Origin: Gentiana macrophylla
Lineage: Eukaryota; Streptophyta; Magnoliopsida; Gentianales; Gentianaceae
NCBI GenBank assembly: GCA_026214975.1
Contig: CM047807.1
Location: forward strand, 65,389,824 to 65,453,823
Direction of reading: 5' to 3'
DNA: 64,000 nt
Numbering within the stretch: the stretch's first letter is position 1; each line of letters starts with the position of its first letter. This document shows, piece after piece, positions 23,744 to 33,347 of this stretch. The notes under the pieces are model-generated. The model saw only the letters and a list, made by a program, of their open reading frames with translations, searched no databases and was not told the DNA's origin. The position numbers and the translations under genes are program-made.

Positions 23744-24246
23744 CATGACTTTGCAAATGGCGGATAGGTCAGTTAGGACACCGCTAGGAGTAACCGAGGA
23801 TGTGTTGGTTCAAGTTGATAAATTTGTGTTTCCGGTTGATTTCGTGGTTAGATATGGACTCTGATTCTAAGACACCTCTTTTGTTAGGTCGGCCTTTCCT
23901 AAATACTGGGGAGACCTTGATAGACGTTAAGAGGGGGGATATAATTTTAAGAGTTGGTCAGGATAGTGTCAAGATTAATGTTTACAAAACCATGAAACAC
24001 CCTGAGAATGAGATGAACGATTGTTTTTCGATAGATGTTATCCACCCATGTGTTTTGGAGAATGTGAATTTGCAGGGGCACAAGGAACCATTGGAGAAAT
24101 GTTTGATGAAATCATGCAAGGCGACTGACGACAGCCGGGTGATGCGAGTTTATGCCATGCATCTCGAGGCGGAGAGTTCATGGAAGCTAGTTGGACTAAG
24201 AAATCGATCTCGGTTCGCCAGAGGATATGCCAAGGCCATCCATTGA
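23744..24246 (+). pseudogene. A3 protease C-terminal part
   Basis: Reads [40 protein letters not shown] and NLQGHKEPLEKCLMKSC, matching A2's protease-linker region (33348-34000). The catalytic D-L-G-A motif lies in the deleted part. One frameshift occurs near the start (about 23850). Confidence 0.8.
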
Positions 24247-25800
24247 GGAACCACCGACGGATTTGGAGTTGAGACCGCTCTCAACACCTCAAATATGTTT
24301 TCCTTGAAGGTAGTGATTTACTTCGAGCTATTATATCTCGCTTCACTAACACCTTTTATAGGAAGTAAAGCTAGTTCAAGTCTTGAAGAAGAGGAAACAA
24401 GCTTTTGGATGGAAAATGGTGGATATCAAGGGGATTAGTGCCGACATATGTAAGCACAAAATCATCCTCGAGGATGGGCGAGACCGAGGCGCCAACCGCA
24501 GCGAGACTAAACCCGCATTTCTTCGGAAGTGGTAAGAAAGGAAGTGGTGAAGATGTTGACGTTGGGCATCATCTACCCCATCTCGGACAAATGAGTGGGT
24601 GAGTCACACATGTGGTACCTAAGAAGGGCGGCATTACAAAGGCTAACAAATGAGCGAGGTGAGTCCTTTTCTATACGCCTCATTCATCGGGTCATCGAGT
24701 CTGCATTGATTTTCGCATGATGAATGAAAAGACTAGGAAGGATCATTTCCCACTCCCGCTTGTTGATCAAGAGTTAGATAAGCTTGCCGGTCATGCATTT
24801 TATTGTTTTCTCGATGGATTTAGTGGTTATTATCGATTCACATCGATGTCAATGACCAAGAAAAGACCACGCTTACTTGTCCCTATGGCACCTTTGCATT
24901 TCAAGAATGCCTTTCGGGTTGTGTAACGCACCCTCGACATTTCAGAGATGCATGCTTGCCATTTTTGCTGATTTGATTGATAAGTGTATGGCGGTGTTTA
25001 TAGATGATTTTATAGTTTTTGGGGAGAGTTTTGATGCATGCTTGACTAATATAGATAGGATGCTCGTTAGGTGCGAGGAGACCGATTTGATTTTGAACTG
25101 GGAGAAGTGTCATTTTATGGTGACTGAGGGAATTGTCCTAGGTCATAAGGTTTCAGCTGAGGGGATAGAGGTTGATAGGGCTAAGGTTGATGCTATTTCT
25201 AGGTTGCCTATGCCTACTAGTTTGAAAATGTTAAGATATTTCTTGGGACATGCGGGGTTTTATCGTAGATTTATCCCTAAGTTTGCCCAAAAGGCTACAC
25301 CTCTTACCTCTAGATTGAAGAAGGGAGTAAATGTGACTTTTGATGATGAGTGTGTGAAAGCTTTCGAGGAGATTAAGAAGCTTTTGACTGAGGCTCCGAT
25401 TTTGATAGCTCCAAATTGGGAGCAAGAGTTTGAGGTCATGTGCGATGCTAGCGATTTGGCAGTAGGGGCAGTGTTAGGACAAAAGGTGGATAAGTTGTTT
25501 CGATCGATTTATTATGCCAGTCACACCTTGAATCCGGCTCAAAAGAACTACACTACGACTGAGAAAGAATTGTTGGCAGTAGTTTTTGCTTTCGACAAGT
25601 TTAGATCCTATCTGGTGGTGTCTAAAGTGATTGTCCCGACGGACCACTCCGCATTGCAATATTTGTTCGCTAAGAAGGATGCGAAACCGCGTTTGTTGAG
25701 ATCGATTTTGCTCCTTCAAGAGTTCGATGTGGAAATTAGAAACCGTAAAGGTTGTGAGAATGTGGTAGCCGATCATCTTAGTCGGATTGAGCCAGCTTGA
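24247..25800 (+). pseudogene. A3 reverse transcriptase and RNase H
   Basis: The first half is broken into frames (HFPLPLVDQELDKLAGHAFY, FLDGFSGYY at about 24810-24840). From about 24905 a long clean frame runs to the stop at 25800. It contains [16 protein letters not shown], catalytic FIDDF (about 25000-25015), [20 protein letters not shown], the connection ([20 protein letters not shown]) and RNase H. RNase H residues are the D of MCDASD, the E of [10 protein letters not shown] and the D of [10 protein letters not shown]. It ends with [12 protein letters not shown], the usual RT/integrase border. Athila lineage by overall motif set. Confidence 0.85.
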
Positions 25801-27250
25801 GGGTGACGAATCGTAAAGGGTTGAAATAGATGACTCGCTTCCGGATGAGCGACTTTTTGTTGTAGACACTATGTTACCGAACAACGAGGAAATTTTACGA
25901 AGAAAGGAAAGGAGGAGCTCCGTGGTTTGCACCGATAGTGAATTACCTGGAAAGTGGATTTATCGAGTCGGAGTTAGATGAGAATCGGAGGAGGAAGTTA
26001 GTGAGTGAGGCTAGATACTTCGCTTTGGGAGGATCCCTACTTGTTTCGATTGTGTTCGATGGCGTTACGAGGAGATGTATAATCGAGGGCGAGAGATTGA
26101 GCGTGTTATCCTTCTCGCTAAGATAGAGAGGCCGTGGCCATTTCTCGGGACAAAGGACCGCATTGAAGGTTTTGCAAAGCGGGCTATATTGGCCGACAAT
26201 TTTTAAGGATGCCTACGCTTATGTAAAAACCTGTGACGCGTGTCAATGTTCGGGAGAATTTCTAAAAAAATGAGATGCCTCAACGACCTATCATTGTTTG
26301 TGAGGTCTTCGACGCCTGGGAATTGACTTTGTGGGACCCTATCCTTCTTCTTTTGGCAACAAGTTCATTTTGGTAGCTTGTGATTACGTCTCGAAGTGGG
26401 TGGAAGCGATTGCAACCCCACTAATGATGTTTCACGTGGTCATTAAGTTTCTAAAAAGTTCATTTTCACACGGTTTGGAGTACCTAGAACTATCATTTTC
26501 GACAATGGCACTCATTTTGCGAATAGAGACTTAGATAAGCTACTTCTTAAGTATGGGGTGACTCATAAGTTGGGAACGGCCTATCACCCTCAAACGAGTG
26601 GCCAAGTGGAGGTTTCAAACCGAGGTATTAAAAGGATTCTTGAACGAATCTGTTGATAGAAATTCTAAGAGTTGGTCTAAAAAGTTGGATGACACTCTTT
26701 GGGCTCACAGAACCGCATTCAAGACTCCAATTGGTATGTCGCCGCACATGATTGTCTTTGGAAAAACGTGTCATTTACCAAAGTGGAAGTTGAGCATAGA
26801 GCGCATTGGGCTATTAAAGAGTTAAATATGGACGAGACTCTTAGTGGAGAGAGAAGGATGGCTCAGCTTAGTTGAATTGGAGGAGTTTCGACTACGAGCC
26901 TATGATTGTTCGGCAAGATACAAAGAGAAACCAAGCTTCTCCACGATCAATTGATAAAGCCGAAGAAGTTTGAGGTAGGAGATGAGGTTACTTTGTATGA
27001 TACTCGTTTGCATCTTTTTCCGGGAAAGTTGAAGTCTCGATGGTCGGGACCTTACACGATTGAGAGGATTTTTGACTCGGGGCTGTAGAGATAAAGCACC
27101 CCAAGCATGGGACTTCAATCACAAATGGCCTTCGTTTGAAGAAATATGAAAAGTTGCCATTTGATGAAGCTCTCGAAGTGGTGATTTTGGAGGATCCTAA
27201 GATAGAGGAAGCCAAGTGTTTAGTCCCGTCATGGACTCTAATGCATGACA
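25801..27250 (+). pseudogene. A3 integrase
   Basis: Fragments in several frames: ENRRRKLVSEARYF (zinc-finger side), [20 protein letters not shown] (core, first D about 26365), KLDDTLWAHRTAFKTPIGMS, then a C-terminal piece KKFEVGDEVTLYDTRLHLFP with LKSRWSGPYTIERI, the GPY/F-like end. Reading ends near 27250 (VPSWTLMHD). All three catalytic regions are touched by frameshifts, so it is inactive as written. Confidence 0.75.
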
Positions 27251-27350
27251 TCTTAACTTTATAACTCACCGTTCGCTTTCTTTCTACACCTCATTTTTCC
27301 TCGTCAGATCGGTAGTATAATCTTGAAAAAACCGATATAGTAAAAGTCAC

Positions 27351-27400
27351 TATGTCGAATAACGACATAAAACAAAGGCGCTCAATGGGAGGCAACCCAT
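27351..27400 (+). promoter_or_regulatory. Two hairpins after the A3 pol stop
   Basis: TATGTCG-AATAA-CGACATA (27351-27369), AAACAAAGGCGCTCA, then ATGGG-AGGCAA-CCCAT (27385-27400). Same order and spacing as A2 (19875-19826). Function unknown. Confidence 0.65.
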
Positions 27401-27522
27401 CATTTCCTGTGTTTTTGCTGATTTTGAACTTGTTTTGCTGTGTTTTGGTGTTGAGGATTGAATCCGGATTATCCCGAGGGGCCTTCATGCTTAAAAATCA
27501 CTTTTCCTCTGTTTTTAGCCTT

Positions 27523-27690
27523 GTCCGGACGGACAACAATACCTATCCGTCCGGCTATATCTCTGGTTTTACATTGGCTGGGCAGACTACTGTCCGTCCG
27601 GACACATTTTCCATCCGTCCGGACAGTTCTTCCCTGTCCGTCCGGACAGAAAAATGTCCGTCCGGACACATTCATAACCCCTTATAATCA
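27523..27690 (+). promoter_or_regulatory. A3 internal palindromic array and TATA-like site
   Basis: Six sites of GTCCGKMCGGAC type: GTCCGGACGGAC (27523), ATCCGTCCGG (27545), TGTCCGTCCGGACA (27591), CATCCGTCCGGACAG (27612), CTGTCCGTCCGGACAG (27634) and TGTCCGTCCGGACA (27655). TTATAATC follows 13 bp later at 27682. Then come a CT-rich leader, an intron and ORF3. Inference: promoter of ORF3. Confidence 0.6.
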
Positions 27691-27992
27691 CCGATCCTTT
27701 TCACTTTCTTCTCCATTTTTCCCTCAAAACAAACGATGCGATAACCGCCTCCTCTCCACCCCAAACCACCAAATCCTCATTTCTTCACCGTTTTCATCCA
27801 TTTTCGTTGCTATAATCACCTTACCACCCCCTCTCTTCGATTATCCAACCAAAATCATCAAACAAACACTCATTTTGGAGAATCAAGGTTTTCACCTTCG
27901 TGTTGCTCCGTTACAAAAAATCCGATTTTTGGGCTATTCGTGGATCGTTCGGGGATTCCGACTGCACCATTGCACTCCTAACACCGATCTTG

Positions 27993-28266
27993 GTAAGTTT
28001 CAACAAACTTTTTTGAGTTTCTTCAACTTTTCTCGGGGTCTATTTTTCGAGTCGAGCCTCGATCGAGCTTTCACTGATTTTGTTCTTTTTCTCGTTTTGG
28101 TTGTTGCATTGTTGTTGTTGGCGGTGTTGGGTGTTGTGGGTACGTCTGCATGGTTGTTTTGGGCTGGTTTGGTTGTTGGTTTTGGTTATTTTGGATTACG
28201 GTTTGGATTGCGGTTTTGGGTTGATTGTGTTGATTGTGTTGTTTGTGGTGGATTGCTGTGGTTCAG
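27993..28266 (+). other. Likely 5'-UTR intron before A3 ORF3
   Basis: Donor ATCTTG|GTAAGTTTC and acceptor GTGGTTCAG| ten bases before ATG 28277. 274 bp, T/G-rich, with an open but hydrophobic, low-complexity translation. The counterpart in A2 has 267 bp. Confidence 0.6.
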
Positions 28267-28276
28267 TTGTGTGAGA

Positions 28277-29788
28277 ATGGCTCCTAAAGTCAAGTTTACG
28301 ACTGGAAAGGGTAAGGGAAGGTCAGTAGAACCTCCTCCGAAAAGAAAAGGTTTTAGGATATTCCGGTTGATTCGTTGAATCGCCCACTTAGTCATAGGTG
28401 GAGGCAGGAGAGTAGACTGTTAGAGAGGCTGAGAAAAGGCCCTTGTATGGAGATCTGTAGATGAGGCGATGGGGATTCGCACGATGATTCTGATGATGAG
28501 GAGGTACCTTTGGTAGACCCGAGACGGGCCAAGTCTAGTACGATTGAACCGACTGCGGGTGCAAGTGGGCCTGTTGGGCAGCCTAGTGAGGTTAGGACAG
28601 CCCCGGGAGGTCAAGTGGTGACTCCCGAGAGGGTTCGAGTTTCAGATTTGAAAGCTACGGCTAGGAAGGCACCTGGGGGAGTTGTACCCTATCGAGAGAG
28701 GTTCGTTAATGATAGTGCGGAACTGGCTTTTAGGATGAGGTTTAAAGGGAGAGAGATCCTAGAAAGGGAGGTCGACATGGAAAAGGTTGAGAAGAGCTTC
28801 AGGGACAATCTGATAAAACGGAAGTGGGTTGATTTTGTCAAGATACCGGACTTCAATTTGAGGAAACCGAATTACATGTTGGCCCGGGAGTTTTTGGCCA
28901 ATTTGAGTGAGGTGGACCTAGACACGGGTGTAGTTCGAGTTAGAAATGTGGATGTGCCCTTCACCCCTGAGACTATTTCTGCTTTTTACAAGGCTCCGGT
29001 TGTCGCTACGGATTACCTAGATGTTATAAAAGAGAAGCAAGACAAGGGAGAGGATCCGTTTGAGGAGCTTCGGTTAGCAATCAGCCCTGCGATTCCTTGG
29101 TCCACGAGACCCCATGGGGCCACTGATGTCCGGTATATGCTTAAGACGACTAATTTTTCTCGAGACTGGAAGGTTAAGGCTCGGTTTGTACAGAATCGCC
29201 TACTCCCAAAGGATAATTTTCACAAGTTCATCATGATAGATTTGGCGATGCTGTATGCACTACACTTTGAGATACCGATTGATGTTGGCTGGGTTTTATC
29301 GAGAGCTTACTGTAACTCGAAAGAATCAACGTACGATGCTCATGTGTATTCATCTGTTGAATGGGTTGTGTTTGCGAGCCGGGGTGAAGGAGTACGACGA
29401 GGATGAACGTTATCTGAAGAAGCCCGTTTCCTTGAGTCCTCAAAGACAAGTCGCCCGGGAAGTTACTCTGCCGAGGGTGAAAGTGAGCCAAGAGAGCCAA
29501 GGGTTTGAGGTCGGTTACCGAGCCGATGGCGGAGATCGCATCTCGTTTTATTCCTACCATCCCCATCGCTGCTCGAAATCGTTATTTGTTGATGGATGGG
29601 TGCGTCGATGTTGTTACCCGACAGAGGTGCAGATGAACACAGTTATTCAGGGTTTGCAGGCACTTGGGACACTTGTACCGGCTATGCCGGAGCTTCCTCT
29701 AGACACACGATCTTACGAGTTTGCACCGGTTCTCGAGGAGGCCATAGCGATTTGTCTCGAGGAGGATGCGGTTGAGACAGCCTTTTAG
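28277..29788 (+). pseudogene. A3 ORF3 (env-position protein)
   Basis: ATG at 28277 opens MAPKVKFTTGKGKGRSVEPP, a basic N-terminus. After a frame change near 28370 the frame from about 28510 runs to 29406 with MRFKGREILEREVDMEKVEK, DFVKIPDFNLRKPNYMLARE, WKVKARFVQNRLLPKDN and MYALHFE-like ALHFEIPIDVGWVL. A third frame (to 29788) carries an acidic, proline-poor tail. Compared with A1 the central LxxxLxFxIPIxVGxxI segment aligns with A1's WLCMGWPVNVGALI. This is the putative plant transposon protein type; molecular role unknown. No clear transmembrane segment in the ORF itself. Intact length would be near 500 codons. Confidence 0.75.
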
Positions 29789-31687
29789 AGCCGCTTCTCG
29801 CCTCCAGAGTGGATGAGGCTGCCCTCTCGGGATCGCTCCAGCTCCGACATCTCAGGCCACTCCAGTTTCGACTTCTGAGCCTCCTCCTACTACGCCTCTG
29901 AGATCTCGCAGCACAGTACCACCTACATCTGAGGATCAGACGAGCGCGTAGAGTTTATGTTGTTCCTTTTGCGTCATTCCTTAGATTGTCACCCCCTGTT
30001 TTTATTGGACATGTCCCCTATCTTTCTAGTTTGCTTTGAGATGACTTTGTTGCTACTTTTTCACCTTTTCATACTTTCTGTGACTTTTCTTGGATTTGTG
30101 GATTGGTTGCTATTGTATGTTTGAATCATATTTGACTATCTTTGTGACATACTTGTTCAAGTTTTCTGACGTGACAAGGTCGTTCTTTTTATTATCCCCG
30201 GAATCCCCCATATTTTATGTTTTGGCACGCGGACCATGTCCCGTGCATGTATTTCTTGGATGTTTTCAATTATTAGGGTTTCGGGATGGACTCCTTTCAC
30301 GACCGTTACGGGACTTGATCGCGCCGCTTTGCCGGGCTCATAAGCTAAGTCTTTCTTTTTCCTTCTCATTCACACACCGAGGACGGTGCTTCACTGAAAC
30401 ATGGGGGGGAGACGACTTAGCTTATTCGCTTGTTCTTAAAAGTATTATGCCGTGATGTGATAAACTTGGTTTTTACTCATTTCCGAGTCGATTTTTAGGC
30501 CATTTTTCACATTTTTCCAAGATTTTAACACCACGTTACATGCATGTTTTTCACAATTGTGTGGTGAAAGGTCTTTAGTTTTGTGAATGTTTCACAGTGA
30601 GTCTATATTGTCATGATACGGAACACTTTTTTAGTACACGCTTGACGGCGATTATGCTTATCACGATTACTTTACACACTGTACACTTCTAGTTTCGAGG
30701 CGAAATAGAAGGATTGGCCTTGGTAGGAACACGGGATGACAATTTTGGCGTTCTTTTTGATCCTACTTTATCCAAATAAGCCTGAGCCGAATGTTTGACC
30801 TTCGTAGCCCCTCTCAGCCTTGATAGAATGGTCTGACCACCATTCGCATTATTAGCCGTTTCGTTACTTAGTCAGAAACCTACCCTTGAGCCTTATTTTG
30901 GTCACATTCCCTTCATTTGACCCTACGAGTGGACTTAGTCTCTTGTTAAACCACACTTGCCAAGGCAAGTGTGGGGTGGGGGAGATGTTGTTTTGGTTGG
31001 AGTTGGTGTTTTCTGAGCTGTGTAAAGAACGGGAGGAGCTCGGGTGATCTTTTTTATAAGGCCTTTGGTTCAAAGAAGAAAAGAAAGAAAAGTTGAAAAA
31101 GAAAAAGAATGCAAAAAGAAAAATGAAAAAGAAAAGTGAAAAGAAAAGAAAAAGAAGTGAAATAAAAGTTTGAATAAAGTGAATAAGTGCTGAGTCAAAG
31201 AAAGCCTTGTGTGGACGTGTATTGTTTGTCCATATAATGTTGAGTTCGGAAGTGGTTTTGATTTGTTTGATGATCGGAGGAGTTTGGTGTTGATTTGTAT
31301 GGTTGCAAGGAGGAGATACACGTGTTTGGATTATGTTCACTGCATTTCTTTTTCTCGCTTTCCCAAATTACCTTTTTCGATTAACCGAATTTACCCTAGC
31401 TTAACGTTATAACCATTCAAGTCCTGCTGGACCGTGTTTAACCTTGGTTAGTCCCGATTAGTGGAGATTCTAGGAAGGGCATGATTGTGTAAAGTCATTT
31501 GTCCGGTATTCCAAGCCCGAAATCGTATAAGCATAAGTCGTCGTCATTCAACACACACTCACTCCGTGTCATGATCCAAAGAGAGTCAAAGTAATGCATT
31601 CACTTAACTAAGTTCTTTTCACCTCGATATTTTGAAATGCATGCATGTACCGTAAATTTGATTCCTTGGTATTGTTTGAACGCCTAA
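29789..31687 (+). other. A3 3' UTR with two PPT-like modules
   Basis: No gene. At 30375-30388 a hairpin CACCG-AGGA-CGGTG precedes CATGGGGGGGAGAC (30400-30413). At 30949-30971 a near-perfect palindrome (11-bp stem around AA, CCACACTTGCC/GGCAAGTGTGG) runs into GGGGTGGGGGAGATG. An A-rich low-complexity run (AAAGAAAAGTGAAAAG) lies at 31075-31170. Confidence 0.7.
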
Positions 31688-31724
31688 TTTACTCGAGGAC
31701 GAGTAAAGGCTAAGTGTGGGGTGG
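31688..31724 (+). promoter_or_regulatory. A3 PPT with upstream hairpin
   Basis: TTTACTCG (31688-31695), loop AGGA, CGAGTAAA (31700-31707), then GGCTAAGTGTGGGGTGG directly before the LTR at 31725. Confidence 0.85.
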
Positions 31725-33342
31725 TGATGGGAACCAACTTTACATTACATTTCTGTACAGTTCAGCCCACGATTATCACATTTCTGGCATGTTTCTGGTG
31801 AGTTTAGACCCTATCTTGAGTATTAAATGAGGATTTATTGCACGGCGGTGATCGCCGGTTTTCCGTGAAACTCGACCTTATTTTAGCATTTTATACTCGT
31901 TTCTCCCGAGCACCCGTAGTTTGCGGGGTTATGCGTTTGTTTGTTGTTTTCATATGGATGCAGGACTAGGGTGTCTCGAGAGCCCGAAAGGCGAGAAGTA
32001 TGAGTTTGGACGTGTCCGAGGCGAAACACGGAGGTTGGAGGTGAAAAAGTGAAGATTTGGGCTGCAAAATGGCTGTCCGGACGGACAAGTTGTTGTGTCC
32101 GGACGGACAAGTTGTTGTGTCCGGACGGCTAACTCACTGGTTTTGGAAGATTTTTTGATGAAGAACCCATCCGGACGGATGAATAATCATCATCCGACGG
32201 ATGATTCAAAGCATCCGACGGATGAGGAAGCATCCGACGGACAAGAGCATGCCATCCGGACGGACATATATGCATCCGTCCGGACACCTGAGAATCAAGA
32301 ACGATCCGCCGGACATTGAGGACATCCGGACGGACAGATGTTTTTCTATATAAGGCTGCTCATTTTCTCACAGCAGTTAGGGAGTAGAAGAAGGGGCGAT
32401 AATATTAAATAGTTTTGGAGATTTTGGGCGATTTTCTTCATCTTTTAGAGTTAGATCAAGTGTTATATATCATTAGAATCCTATTTCAATCCTCTCTTTG
32501 ATCTACTAACTTTTAGCTTCGATGCGTAACTTTTCACTTGGCAAAAATTCGATCTTTTGTAAGCACATTTGGTACCTTCTCCAAGTTGAATAAAGTAAGT
32601 ATGTTCTTTTGTTATTCTATTGTTGTTGTGATGTTTTTCTTTCGTTTTTATTGCTTAGATTCCATTATGAGTAGCTAGATTCCTTGTATGGTTGAACTAT
32701 GTGAAGGCGGGTGAAACGCCGTTAGATCGATGAACCGGGAGGTAGTGTAGTGCGTAAATAAACGTTCTAATTAATAATCCATATCTCGAAACTTGTTTGA
32801 ATCGTTTTTGAGCTAGATTGATCACCTAGTTCACTATTGCACACACTTAGCTTATATATGTATGTTGCGGCGACGTGTGGGAACGGGGTTTCGAGACCGT
32901 AGAAGTTTTGAGCTTGAAAGGTAGCTTGACACCTACCCGTGTACTAGATTGACGCCCTAGTCATCAAGTCCAATTCCAATACGGGGTTTGTTCTATGAGT
33001 TATCGTTAGACGGAAGGGTAGAGTAAGGCACATTCTCGGGGCAATCTTTCTGAGGGTAAAGTAATCCGCTGAAACGTAGTTCGGCCATACCTCTTTTAAT
33101 TGTTAGAATTCCGAGTAGTGTAATCCTTCTTTTATACAATAGTATAACTTCATATCTATCTGTTTGACCTGAACTGAGCACTAAGTCAACTGTGGTATTC
33201 AAAACCAATCTCTGTGGGTTCGACCTCGGACTCCTCAAGCACTATCCTGCAATCGACTCGGTCCACTGCCGGTTAGAAAGTAGATTTTGCTAAGGTTTCG
33301 AGTTTTTACTTGATCGACTGGACCTAGAAAATCCGCTTATCA
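31725..33342 (+). repeat. A3 3' LTR, 1618 bp
   Basis: TGATGGGAACC...CTTATCA. The palindromic array at 32075-32336 (about 11 sites, TCCGGACGGA core) ends 11 bp before the TATA box TATATAAG (32347-32354). The 3' part holds the CTGTGGGTTCGACCTCGGAC block and ends two bases before the AGACA duplication is complete. It is close to 23154-23743 (5' LTR) over the shared part, which argues for a fairly recent insertion. Confidence 0.95.
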
Positions 33343-33347
33343 AGACA

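Larger units (their letters stand above)
23154..33342 (+). mobile_element. A3: Athila-type element nested in A2
   Basis: Flanked by AGACA on both sides (23149-23153, 33343-33347). Both outer ends match: TGATGGGAACCAAC at 23154 and 31725, CTTATCA at 33342. Length is 10,189 bp. Order: truncated 5' LTR (to about 23743), protease tail, RT-RNase H, integrase, hairpins, palindromic array, 5'-UTR intron, ORF3, 3' UTR with PPT modules, full 3' LTR. A deletion removed the 3' part of the 5' LTR, the PBS, gag and the front of protease. It lies in opposite orientation to its host A2, to which it is closely related. Confidence 0.95.

Noticed and set aside
27523..27669. CRISPR-like array
   Set aside because: Units are short palindromes with irregular 10-40 bp spacing and no constant repeat longer than 12-14 bp, in a plant retrotransposon context.
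27458..28378. A 306-codon frame as one gene upstream of ORF3
   Set aside because: It crosses the palindromic array, the CT-rich leader and the putative intron. Only the last 33 codons (from 28277) look like protein, the ORF3 N-terminus.
30864..31340. 158-codon minus-strand frame with F/S-rich repeats
   Set aside because: It is the reverse of an A-rich low-complexity stretch (AAAGAAAAG) in the A3 3' UTR.
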